Source of the DNA: Rostrohypoxylon terebratum | Lineage: Eukaryota; Ascomycota; Sordariomycetes; Xylariales; Hypoxylaceae | Assembly: GCA_022497145.1 (NCBI GenBank) | Contig: MU385863.1 | Span: forward strand, 186,001-250,000 | Reading direction: 5' to 3' | Length of the DNA: 64,000 nt | In this document: one piece after another, positions 1 through 11,726 of the stretch | Layout: every line of letters begins with the position of its first letter | How positions within the stretch are numbered: the first letter of the stretch is position 1 | The notes under the pieces: generated by a model | Databases searched by the model: none | Told to the model about the DNA's origin: nothing | The model's input: only the letters and a program-made list of their open reading frames with translations | Translations under genes and position numbers: made by a program

Positions 1-2
1 AG

Positions 3-3000
3 CATCCGTACAGACTTGTTGCGGTGAACTGTGACCAGCTTGTCGCAACGCTCTCCGATGGTGGCCACATTCGTCTTGACAAGAACACGTCACATAATGG
101 TATGTTATCTCTCCCTTGCTTGCAACGCTGACAAATCTAATGTTACGTGCTATAGCCTCCCAGATGCCCTGGAAGGAGACATTTTACAATGCAAAAGGCT
201 GGTTTCGAAGTTTGCTGGGAGGCCGAGGAGACTTAGATATTAAGGCCGCCGCCGCAGCAGTTCACACAGATTTAGGACTTAACAATGCCTCGTTCCTTTT
301 CACCGTCTGCCTCGACCATCGTTTGCGAATCTGGAATCTTAACAATGGCAATATCCTAGAGGCCGTGGACCTACTGAACAACTCTACGAGAGATCCCCAG
401 GAAACGGGGAAGTGGCAATTGGATGCAACACAGACAAACCTGATTCGTATCGTTGGCGAAACTGAAGGAAGAAGACTCTGTGTGACTTATTCGCCAGTCG
501 GTCCTGGAGAATTCAAGTTTTGGATGCTGGAATCTGATGACGGCAATACTGTCAGGGTAGATGATCTCTTCCCTGTCAAACACTTTATACCTATTTCTCC
601 ACTTGGATCAGATGTTTGGACTCTCGCAGACTTTAGCGTCGCACAGCGCTCCGCAACCGACGAGTTTAGGATGTGGCTCTTATGGAAGAATAACATGGCA
701 TATCGAGTTCAGGAGTTGACGTTCTTATTGGAAGAACTAACACCCGCCTGGGTGAGCAGTTGGCGAGCTGTGTTTTCCGACACAGCCATACCAACCGCAC
801 AAATATCTAGCCCATCCGATCCCACAGACCCTACAGAGAAATGGCTTCAGCTCATTTTCTTTCCAGGAAGGTTTCCCAAGGCGACTGTTGAGGCTGCGCT
901 TAACGCCTACGAAAGTGCCATCGGAAGACAGGGTCGCACATCATCTCGCAATAGCCAAGGCCTTGCCGAGTCGATCTGCGCCGCTATTGCATCAACTTCG
1001 TCGCTCAACAAGACATCATCCGGTGATATTGATCATGAGCAGTTTAGAAACTCTAGCGAGATGCAATGGCGAAAATTCTACCGAATTCTATTGGAGCTTG
1101 ATAAACCACGTAGTGAAGCGTTGTCATTATCATACGAATCGGAGTCCGGAATGCCGTGGGTTGTGTGCGCCGACGGTCTCTCGGCGATCAGAGAATGTTG
1201 TGAATTGGAGCAGATCCTTCATAACCCGAATGCGATGTTTGAGGGATCCAGTGAAGTGCCGGCTCTTGTAACCTCTGGAGTTAACTTCATTGAGGGGTTC
1301 ACAGATAGCATGCTACAGATTTGCCACTCTGTTCTTCGACCAGAGATGTTCGAAGAGTCTTCTAAATCAGACGAGGAGCGACTCCAATTTGTTTCGGACA
1401 AGGCAGGATTCTGGCGACAGATATCTGATGAAGATGCGGCACAAGTGACTGATACTCTAGGTCCAAACTTTAACATAGTGACGACACGGTTATACGACCG
1501 AGTGCTGGGGACATTCAACGAGACATGGGAACCTAAGCATCCAACCGAGCTTCCTCTCACGGAGTTTGGGCGCAAAATTATCGTTAGATCGGTACAGGAT
1601 CTGGCTGAGCTACAATGGAATGTCTGCTTCAGTCAAATAATCCTTCTTGTCCATATGGAATTCGAATTCGATAGCCCAGAAGAAGCTCTCCACAACAATG
1701 TTGAGGTTGGCGTCATATATCGCAACCTGCTCATAATACTTAGAAGACTCGAACTCCTGCGATGGCTTGCTAATACCCAGATCACAACTCCGCTACCAAA
1801 GGCAGACAAGCCGAATTCTACACCTGGTGGCTCCCCAGTAAACCCAAAGCGACAACCCGAAGAACACAGGGTTCTCACTGCTCTCGAGGGCAACGTGGGG
1901 CATCTTCTCGAATTACCTGGGCTTGGTTCGATTCACACAGGCGCAATGCCTTCTTGGATCACTAACATTGTTGCCGATCTTTGCGCGCCTGGTAGTAACG
2001 TGGAGTTACAAGCTCAATACATCCAATGTGGTCTTCTCGTTAGAGATAGGGCAGATCTCGCTGTTGAGTTAACTCCCTTCTGCGAACAAGACCCCTTTTC
2101 CACTTACGTGCAAGGACGCGTATACCTTGCCCTCAAAGATTATACGACTGCAGCCACTTATTTCAAGAAGGCAGCGTATGGGATGAGTAAGTAATAGAGA
2201 ACGAGGACTAACAGAACTCAGCTAATTATTGATTAGGTGTAACTCAGGCGAATCCGGAAAGGCATAGTAGTGGCCTCCTTGACGAGACGGAATGGAATCT
2301 ACTTTTTGCTGGATTACCACGCTATTATGCCCACATAGTTGCCCTTTTTGAGCAACAGAAGGCCTACTCCTTTGTTATCGACTTTGCCCGCCTAGCACTA
2401 CAATTTGTCAATAACACAACCGAGGATGCCGATAAAGTCCGAACAGAGATACAGTGTCGCCTTTTTGGCGGTGCACTGGCTACTTCGCAGTTTGAGACAG
2501 CTCATTCGACAGTAGTGGCGATGAAGGATCGCGCTCTGCAGCACTCATGCCTACGAGCGCTCATCCAGAGAATGTGTGATAACCTTCACAATTCAGAATT
2601 AGTCCATCTTACTTTCCCGGGCTTACAAACTGCTGTCGACGACATTCTCACACAGCATTGTAAAGAATCAGTGGATGTTATTACCGGCGTCCCTTACCAC
2701 CAGATTCTGTATGCTTGGCGCATCAAGCGAAACGATTACCGTGGCGCTGCCTCGATTTTACTCGATCGCATCCAGAAACTGAAGCAACTCGGAGAAGGCG
2801 ATCAGGTAACCGGGGACGATATACTGGACACGGCCGTCACGAGACAATATTTGATGCTCATTAACGTCTTGAGCTGCGTGGACCAGAAGCAGGCATGGAT
2901 TACGATCGAAGGCCAACCACAATCCAACAAGTCGAGCACAAACGGCGTTACGAAACGGAGAGTCGTAACTCTAGCTGACATCCGAAAGGAATATCAAGAC

Positions 3001-3075
3001 GAGCTTGACCGCATTGCGGCGATCCACAACGACCAATTTGGGTTTGCGGCGGACGATGAGATGGAGATCCTATGA
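3..3075 (+). CDS. NUP120: Nucleoporin Nup120/Nup160 family, 3' part (5' end outside window)
   Basis: This is a scaffold nucleoporin of the Y-shaped (Nup84/Nup107) complex of the nuclear pore. The visible exons are 3-99, 156-2186 and 2237-3075, and they join in one frame (phases 1 and 1). Both introns have GTATGT/GTAAGT donors, CTGAC/CTAAC branch sites and TAG acceptors. About 989 codons are visible. The N-terminal portion reads like the end of a beta-propeller (LDHRLRIWNL at the start of exon 2). It is followed by a long helical, solenoid-like part ending in repeats such as YLALKDYTTAATYFKKA, as in Nup160 C-termini. The stop is at 3073-3075. The start codon and first propeller blades lie before base 1. 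It is convergent with VPS26. Family assignment is by sequence character; Nup120 and Nup160 are the same family under two names. Confidence 0.85.
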
Positions 3076-3441
3076 TTTTAGGGTAGTCGCGATTAATGAT
3101 GGGGGAACGATCGCAAATGTACAACATGGCTTGTTTTACTGGATGATACCTCCTGAGCTGTAAGATAGACAGACCCTCAGGCTTATGTGATAAGGGGGAA
3201 AATGCGAATTGTAACGGATGGATTTTGTTTTGCTTGACTAAATTACAACCCTCACGAGTAACGCCTTTGGCTCTTCTGACTTGATCACATGCTAATCAAA
3301 GACCACTAAACGCCGTGCCGTGCCGTGCCGTGCCGTCAATGCTCGACCTTGGGTGAATAAGAATATACAACAGGTCAACACATAGTAATAGAACAAAAAC
3401 CAGACATGATAATCCTATTTGCGCATTTCACTTCATCTTCC
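3076..3441. other. Convergent 3' intergenic stretch with a 5-bp tandem repeat
   Basis: This is the tail-to-tail spacer between the nucleoporin and VPS26 and probably holds both 3' UTRs. Five tandem copies of GCCGT occupy 3312-3336. Nothing else is recognisable. Confidence 0.6.
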
Positions 3442-4561
3442 TCATGCCTGGACTGGCAAGGGCGGACGCGTAGATTCGGGAACCGATACGACCGCCTGCG
3501 GGTCTCCATTCGCCGCGGCGTCAGGGGCCTGCCGATAGAGGATGATCTCGGACTGCTTGAAGTACCGTCGAGCGTCCTCGTCTATCAGGACCAAACTCAA
3601 ATAGTACCGTGTTGAGAATTTCTTGTTCACGTCGCGGAACGTGGGAGTTAGGTCGAAGCCTCCAAGGAAGAGGCGGATGGGAATCGTCTCGCCTCGGGAG
3701 GGGGAACCGTCCATTATCTGGTATAATCGATTAGCCAAGAAACGTAAATTTAGGCTTTGGCAAGGTAGATGGATGGAAACTCACCTCGAAGCGCACAAGA
3801 GTCTCGCTCTCGTTATACTGGTTGGGCGCGGCGCCGGTGGTCTCCCTCCGGATAATGCTGAGCTCCATGTGCTTAATCTTGAGACGGACGAGGAGGAAGT
3901 AGATGCGGCCAACGATGACGTCCTTAAGGTGATACTTGCTCTTGCTGTACTCGAACTCGATGTGGAGGCAGTCCTCGATTCCGACGTCCATCTTGATGGA
4001 GGAGTTCATCTCGGGAGGGATGCGGTAGGAGTAGACCCAGAGATCCTTCTCACGGATGACGTCGGCCATGCGGCGGGCAACAGTGACGCGGACGAAGTAA
4101 CGCAGCTTTACGTTGATGCCATTGTACGACTCGTACTGCTTCTCGACGTTCTTGAAGTTGAAGTCGAAGGTTTGCGGGTGCTGCAGCTCGCCCGGCGCTG
4201 CGAGCTCTTGGTTTAAGGAGAGGAATTCGTAGTGGTTGCCTCGGTCGAAGAACATTTCTAGAAGGGTTGCGTCAGCTCTTCTGTATGGATCGGATCCTAT
4301 GCTACGGTAGCAAAGAGCCTATAGAATAGGAACAGTTGTATCCATACCTATCGTGCCGATGAATTGGACCTTGATTCCGGTATGCTCTAAGCGCTTCCCA
4401 TCTTTCGGGCGCACTGTGACTTGCCCCTTGACAGACTCGCCATCCATATACAACGGCGCCTTCTCGCGACGTTGCTTTTCTCTTATGTCGACCACCTGGC
4501 GCTCATCGCTATCTTCGAGGACAATATCTATGTCTACCGGGGTAGCGAAGAAGTATGACAT
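3442..4561 (-). CDS. VPS26: Retromer subunit VPS26
   Basis: VPS26 is the arrestin-fold subunit of the endosomal retromer cargo-recognition core (with VPS35 and VPS29), which recycles sorting receptors to the Golgi. The exons are 4561-4348, 4257-3785 and 3717-3442 (phases 1 and 0), giving 320 residues, the normal size for the family. The N-terminus MSYFFATPVDIDIVLEDSDE and the segments KLRYFVRVTVARR, KDLWVYSY and ESETLVRFEV are characteristic. The C-terminal exon contains RLFLGGFDLTPTFRDVNKKF and a short Pro-rich tail. It is divergent from RPL9 across a 665-bp shared promoter region. Confidence 0.93.
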
Positions 4562-5226
4562 CTTGGGCGATTATCGAGTTAGAGGGGGAGGAATTGGTTG
4601 TTGGGACTTGGAATCGCTGTGATGTAGTGATGTATGTACTATTAGCTGCCTTCGCGACCAGTGATTACTACCTAGTAGGTATGTACATATGTATGTACAC
4701 AGGTACATTCTGCCCGTGATCCTCCTGCCTTGTATCAGAGCCCCACATACAATAACGGGTCGATTGGGTTCCAAGTTGGGTCCAAGTTGGGTCTAGTGTG
4801 GCTTAAGCTTCCGCCTCACTTGACCGTAGTCCGCGTGGTGAAGAATTGTCAGCTTCTTTGTCATTAGCCACAATTGATCTAGCCACACAGACGAAAGCCC
4901 TAATGGAACAAAACTTTTAGGTACACAGGTACCGAAATTCCGCAGTTTTACCCCAATCTTAGCTTAGCGACAGGCCACAACGAATTTCCTCAATTGATTT
5001 TCTAGAGTTTGGCACTTGGTGATTTTTTTTCCCCGTTCAAGACAGCATCAATTTCAGGTACGTGAAAACCCCCGCGCCTGATTCAATTCCTAATCATTTG
5101 CGTCGCTTCTTTTTGATTCTGTTCGTTTCACATCTGCTGGCGCTCAGACTTTCATATCGTACTCACATATTTTTTCGTTCCGCAGGTCGAATTCTCCCCC
5201 GCCATACCCTCACCTGAACCGTCAAG
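4562..5226. promoter_or_regulatory. Divergent promoter region VPS26 / RPL9
   Basis: This is the head-to-head spacer between two constitutively needed genes. It contains several TAGGTA/GTACACAGGTAC-type short motifs that recur throughout the intergenic DNA of the window. It also contains a pyrimidine/T-rich tract near 5024-5035 just before the RPL9 leader, and the inferred leader intron of RPL9. No experimentally defined element can be named from sequence alone. Confidence 0.5.
5058..5185 (+). other. Probable 5' UTR intron of RPL9
   Basis: A donor-like GTACGT at 5058 follows TTTCAG. A T-rich tract ending in CGCAG at 5181-5185 precedes the 41-nt remainder of the leader before the ATG at 5227. 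Leader introns are common in fungal ribosomal protein genes. The call is inferred from splice-like signals only; transcript data would settle it. Confidence 0.5.
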
Positions 5227-6163
5227 ATGCGATACATCCACAGCCAAGAGACCCTGGAGATTCCTGAGGGAGGTACGTTAACGAACCGATCTATTTGTTG
5301 GGGACGTCGCTATCGCGTATGGAGACTTTTGGGAAATATTCGAAAGATTCGCTCTGGTTGGAGGAGACATCAAATTTTACGATGGCATCGAACAAACACT
5401 GACATGCGACCAACGAAATAGTCAAGGTCCACATCAAGTCTCGCAACGTCACCGTCGAGGGCCCCCGAGGTACGATTACCCCTACCACCAACAATTTCCA
5501 ACTCGCAATTCCCAGGCGCAAAGGAATCTAACCAAGGACACAGGCAAGCTATCCAAGGACCTAAGCCACATCGCCGTCAACTTTTCCCGGCCCCAGAAGA
5601 ATGTTATTGGCATTGAGATTCACCACGGATCGCGAAAAGATGTCGCTACCCTCCGAACCGTCCGCACCCTCATCAACAACCTAATCGTCGGTGTCACCAA
5701 GGGCTTCAAGTACAAGATGCGCTACGTCTATGCCCATTTTCCCATCAACGTCAACATAGAGAAGAACGGCGAGACTGGCAACTATGAGGTCGAGATCCGG
5801 TATGTTGGAGTATTTCGGGAGATGTTGTATACGAGGATATATACAGGATGGGATAACTAACCGGCCTACGACAGAAACTTCATCGGTGAGAAGCTCGTCC
5901 GAAGAGTCGTCATGCAGCCCGGTGTCGACGTCGAGATCTCCACAGCTCAGAAGGATGAGCTCCTCCTCCTAGGCAACTCCCTCGAGGACGTCTCCCAAAG
6001 TGCCGCCGATATCCAACAAATCTGCCGAGTCCGAAACAAGGATATCCGAAAGGTGCGCTCCACCAATTCTAACACTCATATTGTACTTGATATACTAACA
6101 ATCCCTTAGTTCTTGGACGGCATGTACGTTTCCGAGAAGGGCAACATCGTGGAGGATAACTAA
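5227..6163 (+). CDS. RPL9: 60S ribosomal protein L9 (uL6)
   Basis: L9/uL6 is a structural protein of the large ribosomal subunit near the GTPase-associated centre. Five exons join in frame: 5227-5272, 5422-5469, 5544-5799, 5875-6052 and 6110-6163. Donors are GTACGT, GTACGA, GTATGT and GTGCGC, and all acceptors are AG. The product is 193 residues, the usual length. Recognisable blocks are MRYIHSQETLEIPEG, VKVHIKSRNVTVEGPRG, FSRPQKNVIGIEIHHG, ATLRTVRTLINNLIVGVTKG and QICRVRNKDIRKFLDG. The first coding exons are short (46 and 48 nt), as is typical of intron-rich fungal ribosomal protein genes. Confidence is high because every junction restores conserved protein sequence. Confidence 0.97.
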
Positions 6164-7248
6164 ATGGGGGAATGGACACACTGGTTTGTTTGCTTTCTGG
6201 GTCTCAATACGGAGTCGCAGGGGTTCATGTGCATCACGTAGTAAAATAGCTACGAAAAACGGAACCGAATACTAAGAATTCTGAGCAAATGCTTTCTTCT
6301 TCTATGGTCCTCGTATGAGTTATGAGCATGGAGCTGTGATATCCTGTGGGAACTAGTCTCATGACCAGTAATTATGAGTCATGAAGGAGAGCCTGTTCGA
6401 GATGAAAAAATATATATATAACTAACTCACTTGCAATATATGAGTGCTCTAAGGATTTCGGCCCTGTTAGAACGCATGCCTCTAAGCCACCTATGCCTCT
6501 CTCATGAGTATCTTGCATTGACAGAGCTCTAGACAGTAAATACTAATTCGTACGTCGGGGGTAAACCCTTTTTTCTTTGTCCCCTTAACCCTCTTGTATA
6601 CCAACATACAATACTTAGTTTCATGTCATGAAACCTAGACTCAGATCACATAGACAGCCATAAAACTCATCTGATCTCGGTTTCGCCACGGGGAAAGTCC
6701 CACGCGGCACTGAACGTCCATTCATAATTATCTACGTCCACTTCATTTCCATGCACATTGCCAGGCCCATCGATCCTAGCCTTTGGGAATCATGCCGGTC
6801 TCAAACTCAATTCACCCTGTCGCCTCGCCCATCCGTCCTCATGGTACCCCCCACCCCCCCCCCCCCCCCCCCTTCCTCATTATTTTATCATATGTACATC
6901 AATTCGGAGGCTCATCTCAAACCCCTGTTTGTACTTCGTCTTCCATACTATTCCTATTCGTATGAAAATGTATTCAAGTTTTTCGTTGCGTCTTCAGTCC
7001 GGTGTCGTTACGCACTTCCTCGTGAAAGAATCGAGTCTAAATGGAGAAGAATAATGGGGAAAAAAACATCCCAAGCCGAAACGCCGTTTCCGTGCCGATG
7101 GGGTGGGTGATGGGAGGAGATATGTATGTCGGAGAATGTCGGAGTTAAAGAAAAATGATCTCGCGACAAAAAAGAAACTATGAACTCAATTTAGGACCTT
7201 AGTCTCGAAAATTACAGGAGGGCCTGAAGGCGGCAAAGTTTCGCGCTT
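6164..7248. other. Intergenic stretch with long poly-C tract
   Basis: This is the 3' side of RPL9 and the 3' side of the minus-strand membrane-protein gene. It contains a run of 19 C at 6854-6872, preceded by a shorter C run. The small open frames crossing this tract are low-complexity and not supported as genes. The long homopolymer is also a likely place for sequencing error. Confidence 0.6.
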
Positions 7249-8479
7249 CTAGCTTCGTCTCGACCGCGAAGCCCTCGACGGTCTTGAGGGTCTTGATGCT
7301 CTGGAGGCACCCGATCGTCGCGTTCTTCGATCATCGCTTCGGCTACCTGCAAGGAAAATTGGTCAGTAATAACCCTCGGGGAGTTCATCTTTTGGGGATA
7401 AACTCACTTGGGTCGCTCCGAGAATAGGATTCGCTGTAGAACGCACTACTGTGCTCGCTCCCGCCACGGGGTGGCTTCGAGCTACTAGCACGACGTCTCT
7501 CATCCCTTCTCAGGCCTAGAAGGAGTGCCGCGCCGCCTAGAGTGGCAGCGAGCCAACCTGCGCCGCTTCCCGAAGGCTTCTCATTTCGGCCGGCGGCTGA
7601 CGTGGGTCGACCCCCACCGCCGCCAAACCATGTTCGGTGAACCGGTCGTGCTGCACCTGCACTCGCGCCGTACGCACTGCCATGCCTGCTTCCGCGTCTG
7701 GAGTATCGTTCCTCAATGATTTCAACTTCTTCTCTTCTCCTCTTCTTGCCGCCTAAGCCGAGAGCAGCCGCGAATGCATCCCACAATCCTCTGACGATGC
7801 AACAGAAGCATAGGAGCAGTAGCAAGAGCACACCTGCAATCGTGCCGACAACGATACCGGCAATTGCGCCTCCGCTTAGAGAACCGCTTGTAGACGCGAC
7901 CGGAGCCGGGGCAGCGGTAGTGGTCGATGATTCGGTCTCGCTCGCTGCAGTACCAGTAGTGGTAGGCTCCGAAGTCTGTATGATGGTACTACCACTCGTG
8001 ACTCTGTAAGGTGCCGAGAACTGGGTTGTGATGACGCCGACCGTGGTCCATTGGGTGTAAGAGCTAGCGCCGGCATTCGGTAGACATTGACCGCTTTTGG
8101 CGCAGTACTGCCAGGTCGCACAACAAATAGGACCGCATGCGATTTGACCGGATCCTTCCGGTGGTATGCAATCAACTCCTCCTGCTGCTGCCGTCGATGC
8201 CCCTAGGGCGGAACTGAAAGTGCTAGTGTAGGTCTTCGTCTCAGTCCAGGTGGTGGTGTAGTAGTCGTACGCGGCGCAGCTTGCTATGCCAGCTGAGGTG
8301 GTGCACGTTTCGCCATCAGAGCAGCAGTATTGGTTGTCAGCGCCGCAGTATGATGCGCAGTTGCGGTTCATGAGGTAACCGAAGCCGGCATTTTTAAGGT
8401 CATCGGACGGATAAGGGTGAGCGAGAACCAGATTGAATAATAAGGGGAGAAGTAAACCGCGGCTTTGGTTGGGTCGCAT
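7249..8479 (-). CDS. Cys-rich single-pass membrane glycoprotein with Ser/Arg-rich cytoplasmic tail (function unknown)
   Basis: The exons are 8479-7408 and 7346-7249, with a 61-nt intron (GTGAGT donor, GCAG acceptor), giving 389 residues. Without the intron the frame would end in a short unrelated tail at 7385; with it the protein ends in a Ser/Arg-rich segment. The order of parts is: signal peptide (about 1-21); two modules each with the cysteine pattern C..C..CC..C..C (starting near residue 41 and near 103); a Ser/Thr-rich stalk; one membrane helix (GIVVGTIAGVLLLLLLCFCC, about 205-230); and a basic, Gly/Ser-rich tail. The CC-containing modules resemble small secreted or chitin-binding Cys knots, but I do not recognise a named family. 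A surface sensor or adhesion role is only inferred from the architecture. Confidence 0.75.
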
Positions 8480-10386
8480 CTTGTCTAAGTTTCGTCCAAA
8501 GGTGGACTCGACTCGTGGGAATTGGAATTGGAATGCGACTGAGACAGGCTCTTGTAAACCAAGGCCGATGATTTGGCAACCTCTTTACCTCCTCCAACAA
8601 CTTGAAGTAAAAGTTAGTCTTAATCGCAGAGTAAGGAATGCGGCTTCGTCAAGAAAGACGTAAAAGTTTAGAAAAGATTGAGAGACGTACATTCCCAAAA
8701 ATAACTTGGTTTAAATTAAGTCCACCAAGCTTAAACCAGAATTTTTAGCTGTGAGGATTCACACGTAGAAAGTAACGGTGATACGAAAACCGCCTTTCCG
8801 TAGAATATACACAAGTGACGGAAATTGAAAAGAGTATAAAGAAGATGGGAAAAAGAGTAGAAGGGTGGAAAGTGGAAAATCCGGAAGGAGATTTCTAGCT
8901 TGTACCCTTAATGCAAATGCAAAATGCATTAAACATATTTTACTGGTGGGTTGCAACTTCCCAGCCTCCTACTATGAAAGTACGAGAAGGTGACTGCCAG
9001 AAATGACGCGGGGCTGGGTGGTGATGCTTGCTTCTCTCTAAGTGCGCAAAAAGGGAAAGTTGAAAACAGCGGTGGTTGGAATCGACAGGGGTTTTCGCAC
9101 TCTGATGTCAAATCATAGCCCGCCTAGAAAAAAAAATAATTATTAATTTGTCAAATGATCTTGGATGATACTGTGCTATTGTTCTATTCTATATAACTAC
9201 TATCCTTAAGTTGTAATAGAAATCGGATCGCGCGACTTAAATAAGAAGTTCATAAACATCAAGTCTATATCGCAATATGCAAAATGTATGCTGTACGATG
9301 TACAAACGTAGATGCGATGGTGAGTTGGCATAGATCCATGCAAGTACGTACAAAAAGTGCAAACTCTCAGTTGTTGATTGAGGCCCGTGCCGTTGTAACA
9401 GTGATAATCGATTACGCCCAAGTACTCAAGAAACTTAAGCAAACGGTGTAGACCAGGTACATTGACCCGATAAGTAGGACCGCCTAGGATATTTAGCCTA
9501 TCAACTCACTTAGAGCTCACTTAGATGGGGTAACCCGGTCTCTACGACCCCACTTAGCTTGCCCACCTCACCTAGACTAGAAGTGGATCTAAGGTGTGTA
9601 GGCTAGCAGGCTAGTTGTAGGGATCTCCAAAGTTCCAGGGCTTGAAAAAAAAATCCCCTTTAGTTGGCTAGCTGTCGTCCACGTTCCTAGATTAGGGATC
9701 CTCGGCGGTCTACCGACGGTCTCCAGGCTCTTAGGGAGAAAGAGGAAACAATCCCATTGCTTAGTTGATGGGCATCACCGCCGAGGTCCGCATTGCTTTC
9801 AAACACGAGGGACATTACACTATGTATTACTCACATTTGTCCCTGAACAGTCCCTGAACAACGAACACCCTGAACATTATGGATATCATAAAGTCCGACG
9901 CAAGAGGGGCAACGGACGAACCCATAAATCAGGCCCACAAGTGCATTTTGGTTTTAGAGATCGATTTCACCGTATGGGCGTCTGCATTGACAAACAACGG
10001 CTATCAAAAACATTTCGAAATCCCGATCTTGAAGGCAGTTAGAATCAGTGAGCTGAAAATCACAGACAACTTCAGGATCTCATAGACTCATATTTCTCAA
10101 GACTCAATCTTGAAGCTAGGACAGATCTAGGTGGATACGTTGTATTACTAAGTTGGTTGGGGTTAAGGTTTTAGACAGAGTGCTTATCTAAAAGATCTAC
10201 AGCATACAGCAGTAATAATTGGAAAAGAATCCCGTTATCGCATCCATGCCACCGAAAACCACAAACTTTTCTGGGCATTCAGCACTCCAAATTCATACAA
10301 CTCCAAGTAATAATAACAATTATTCCGAAACAAGCAGCAGGCCAACTACCAAGTAGACAATAGTTCGGAAATGTCGAGAACACCGC
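8480..10386. other. Intergenic stretch, no gene recognised
   Basis: This is 1.9 kb between the divergently transcribed membrane-protein gene and the Rieske gene. It is AT-rich near 9128-9260. The small open frames, including one at 9879-10085, lack family similarity and intron context. Promoters of both flanking genes must lie at the edges. Confidence 0.5.
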
Positions 10387-11011
10387 ATGGCTTCCTTGTT
10401 TTCGGTGTTTTCACCTCCGTCCCGTAAAGGTGATGCGTGGTTCTGCGTTGGCCTAGTCTCGTCATTTCCTGATATAACCAACTCTAGCAGCACTAGTCTC
10501 TCCGAGCAGCGTTCTTGCGCCGGACAGGATTCGGCTCCCGGGTGCAAGGTATTCCATGTTCCCGCCACAGACAGTTCTCAGGCGCACCAAGTCGAGGGCG
10601 ACTCGATATTTCTCGACGAAGGAAATTTAAAAGATCAAGTTCTCGTGTTCAAGTATAACGGAAAGGTTCATGCTGTCAACAATGTAAGCTATAAGAGATA
10701 GATACACTCGTCCTCTCATGAGTAAATAGTGATTAATGTGAGAGCAGCGATGTCCACATTCATCGTATCCGCTCTCCGAGGGTATCCCATTCGACATTGA
10801 GGACTTCGGTATCATATTGAGCGCTGGAATTACTTGCCCGAAGCACGGCTGGTCATTTGATCTGTACACCGGAAAAGCAGATCGTGCCAACTATAAGCTG
10901 GGCGTATGGGAGGTCCAGTTACGTCCCAGCCCTGATACAAGGACCAGAGCAAGTGACGAGAAAGGAGACAATCAGGAGGTATGGGTAAGAAGGAAACAGA
11001 GAATGGGATAA
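10387..11011 (+). CDS. Small Rieske [2Fe-2S] domain protein
   Basis: The exons are 10387-10683 and 10748-11011, with a 64-nt intron (GTAAGC donor, GAGCAG acceptor), giving 186 residues. The intron falls just before the first cluster motif. The joined protein has RCPHSSYPL (Cys101, His103) and TCPKHGWSFDLYTG (Cys129, His132), i.e. CxH...CxxH, which binds a Rieske 2Fe-2S cluster with two Cys and two His. The conserved domain runs from about KVFHVPATDS to VWEVQLRP. There is no catalytic oxygenase domain or membrane anchor, so it resembles stand-alone ferredoxin-like Rieske proteins of fungi. The first ~50 residues look unstructured, and the true start could be further downstream or differently spliced. 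The electron-transfer partner is unknown. Confidence 0.85.
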
Positions 11012-11726
11012 TCCTGTGTAGCTTGGTACATCGTTAGACAACGGTTAGACAACGGTTAGACAACGGGGCTCTGCAGAATTCGGCACGTTGATGAGATGCA
11101 GTTCATTTCTCTTGCCTATTCGCCCAGCTGTCTAGAGGGGTTCTGGGAATCTGGGATGTCCCGACTCCCAAGTCTTGCCAGTCACCACCTGTACATACAT
11201 ACTACAAACTTGTATATCGGGCAAATATTCATTATTATTCCTATCATATCAAAAATAAATCTACAATGAATCTAGCAAATCAATTGATCAGATATTATTC
11301 AACTATCACCTATCATATCATACCTGTTATTTTTGTATCAGTTGAGTTTAAAGTCCAAGATCAAGATACTACTATTGCAAGGCAGTTACGTTGGCAGCTG
11401 CATGGCCATGTGCCTATGACGGAAGACCCACTTAAGTCGATAGCTTATTGCAACGCTGCAAAAGGCGCATGGGACCTGGAGCATTTGAGACCTCCAAGAC
11501 CTCCAAGCTTTGGAAGCCTTGTGTCACATCTAAACAACTTTAACCAATCTAGAACTGCACCCATCAGAGATACTTACCTGGGTATCTGGCCTCGATACCT
11601 ACATAATACAGGAAGCTCTATCATCAACCTCGCTACTACGTCGAGCTCCTTTCCAGTTCGAATACCCACGACGTCGACGACATCGACAACATCAACTCCT
11701 AATTTCCAACCTCCACAGTCTCGATC
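11012..11726. other. Intergenic stretch with 11-bp tandem repeat
   Basis: This is the spacer between the Rieske gene and VMA13. Three tandem 11-bp units (GGTTAGACAAC type) occupy 11032-11064. A long open frame overlapping the VMA13 start in another frame is not supported. Confidence 0.5.
11032..11064 (+). repeat. 11-bp tandem repeat, three units
   Basis: Three units of GGTTAGACAAC (the first begins with C), just downstream of the Rieske gene. Confidence 0.9.

Noticed and set aside
6751..7110. Overlapping small open frames across the poly-C tract
   Set aside because: They exist in several frames because the homopolymer has no stops; composition is low-complexity Pro/Gly-type.
9879..10085. 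68-codon open frame upstream of the Rieske gene
   Set aside because: Short, no family motifs, no splice partners, and lies in unstructured intergenic DNA.
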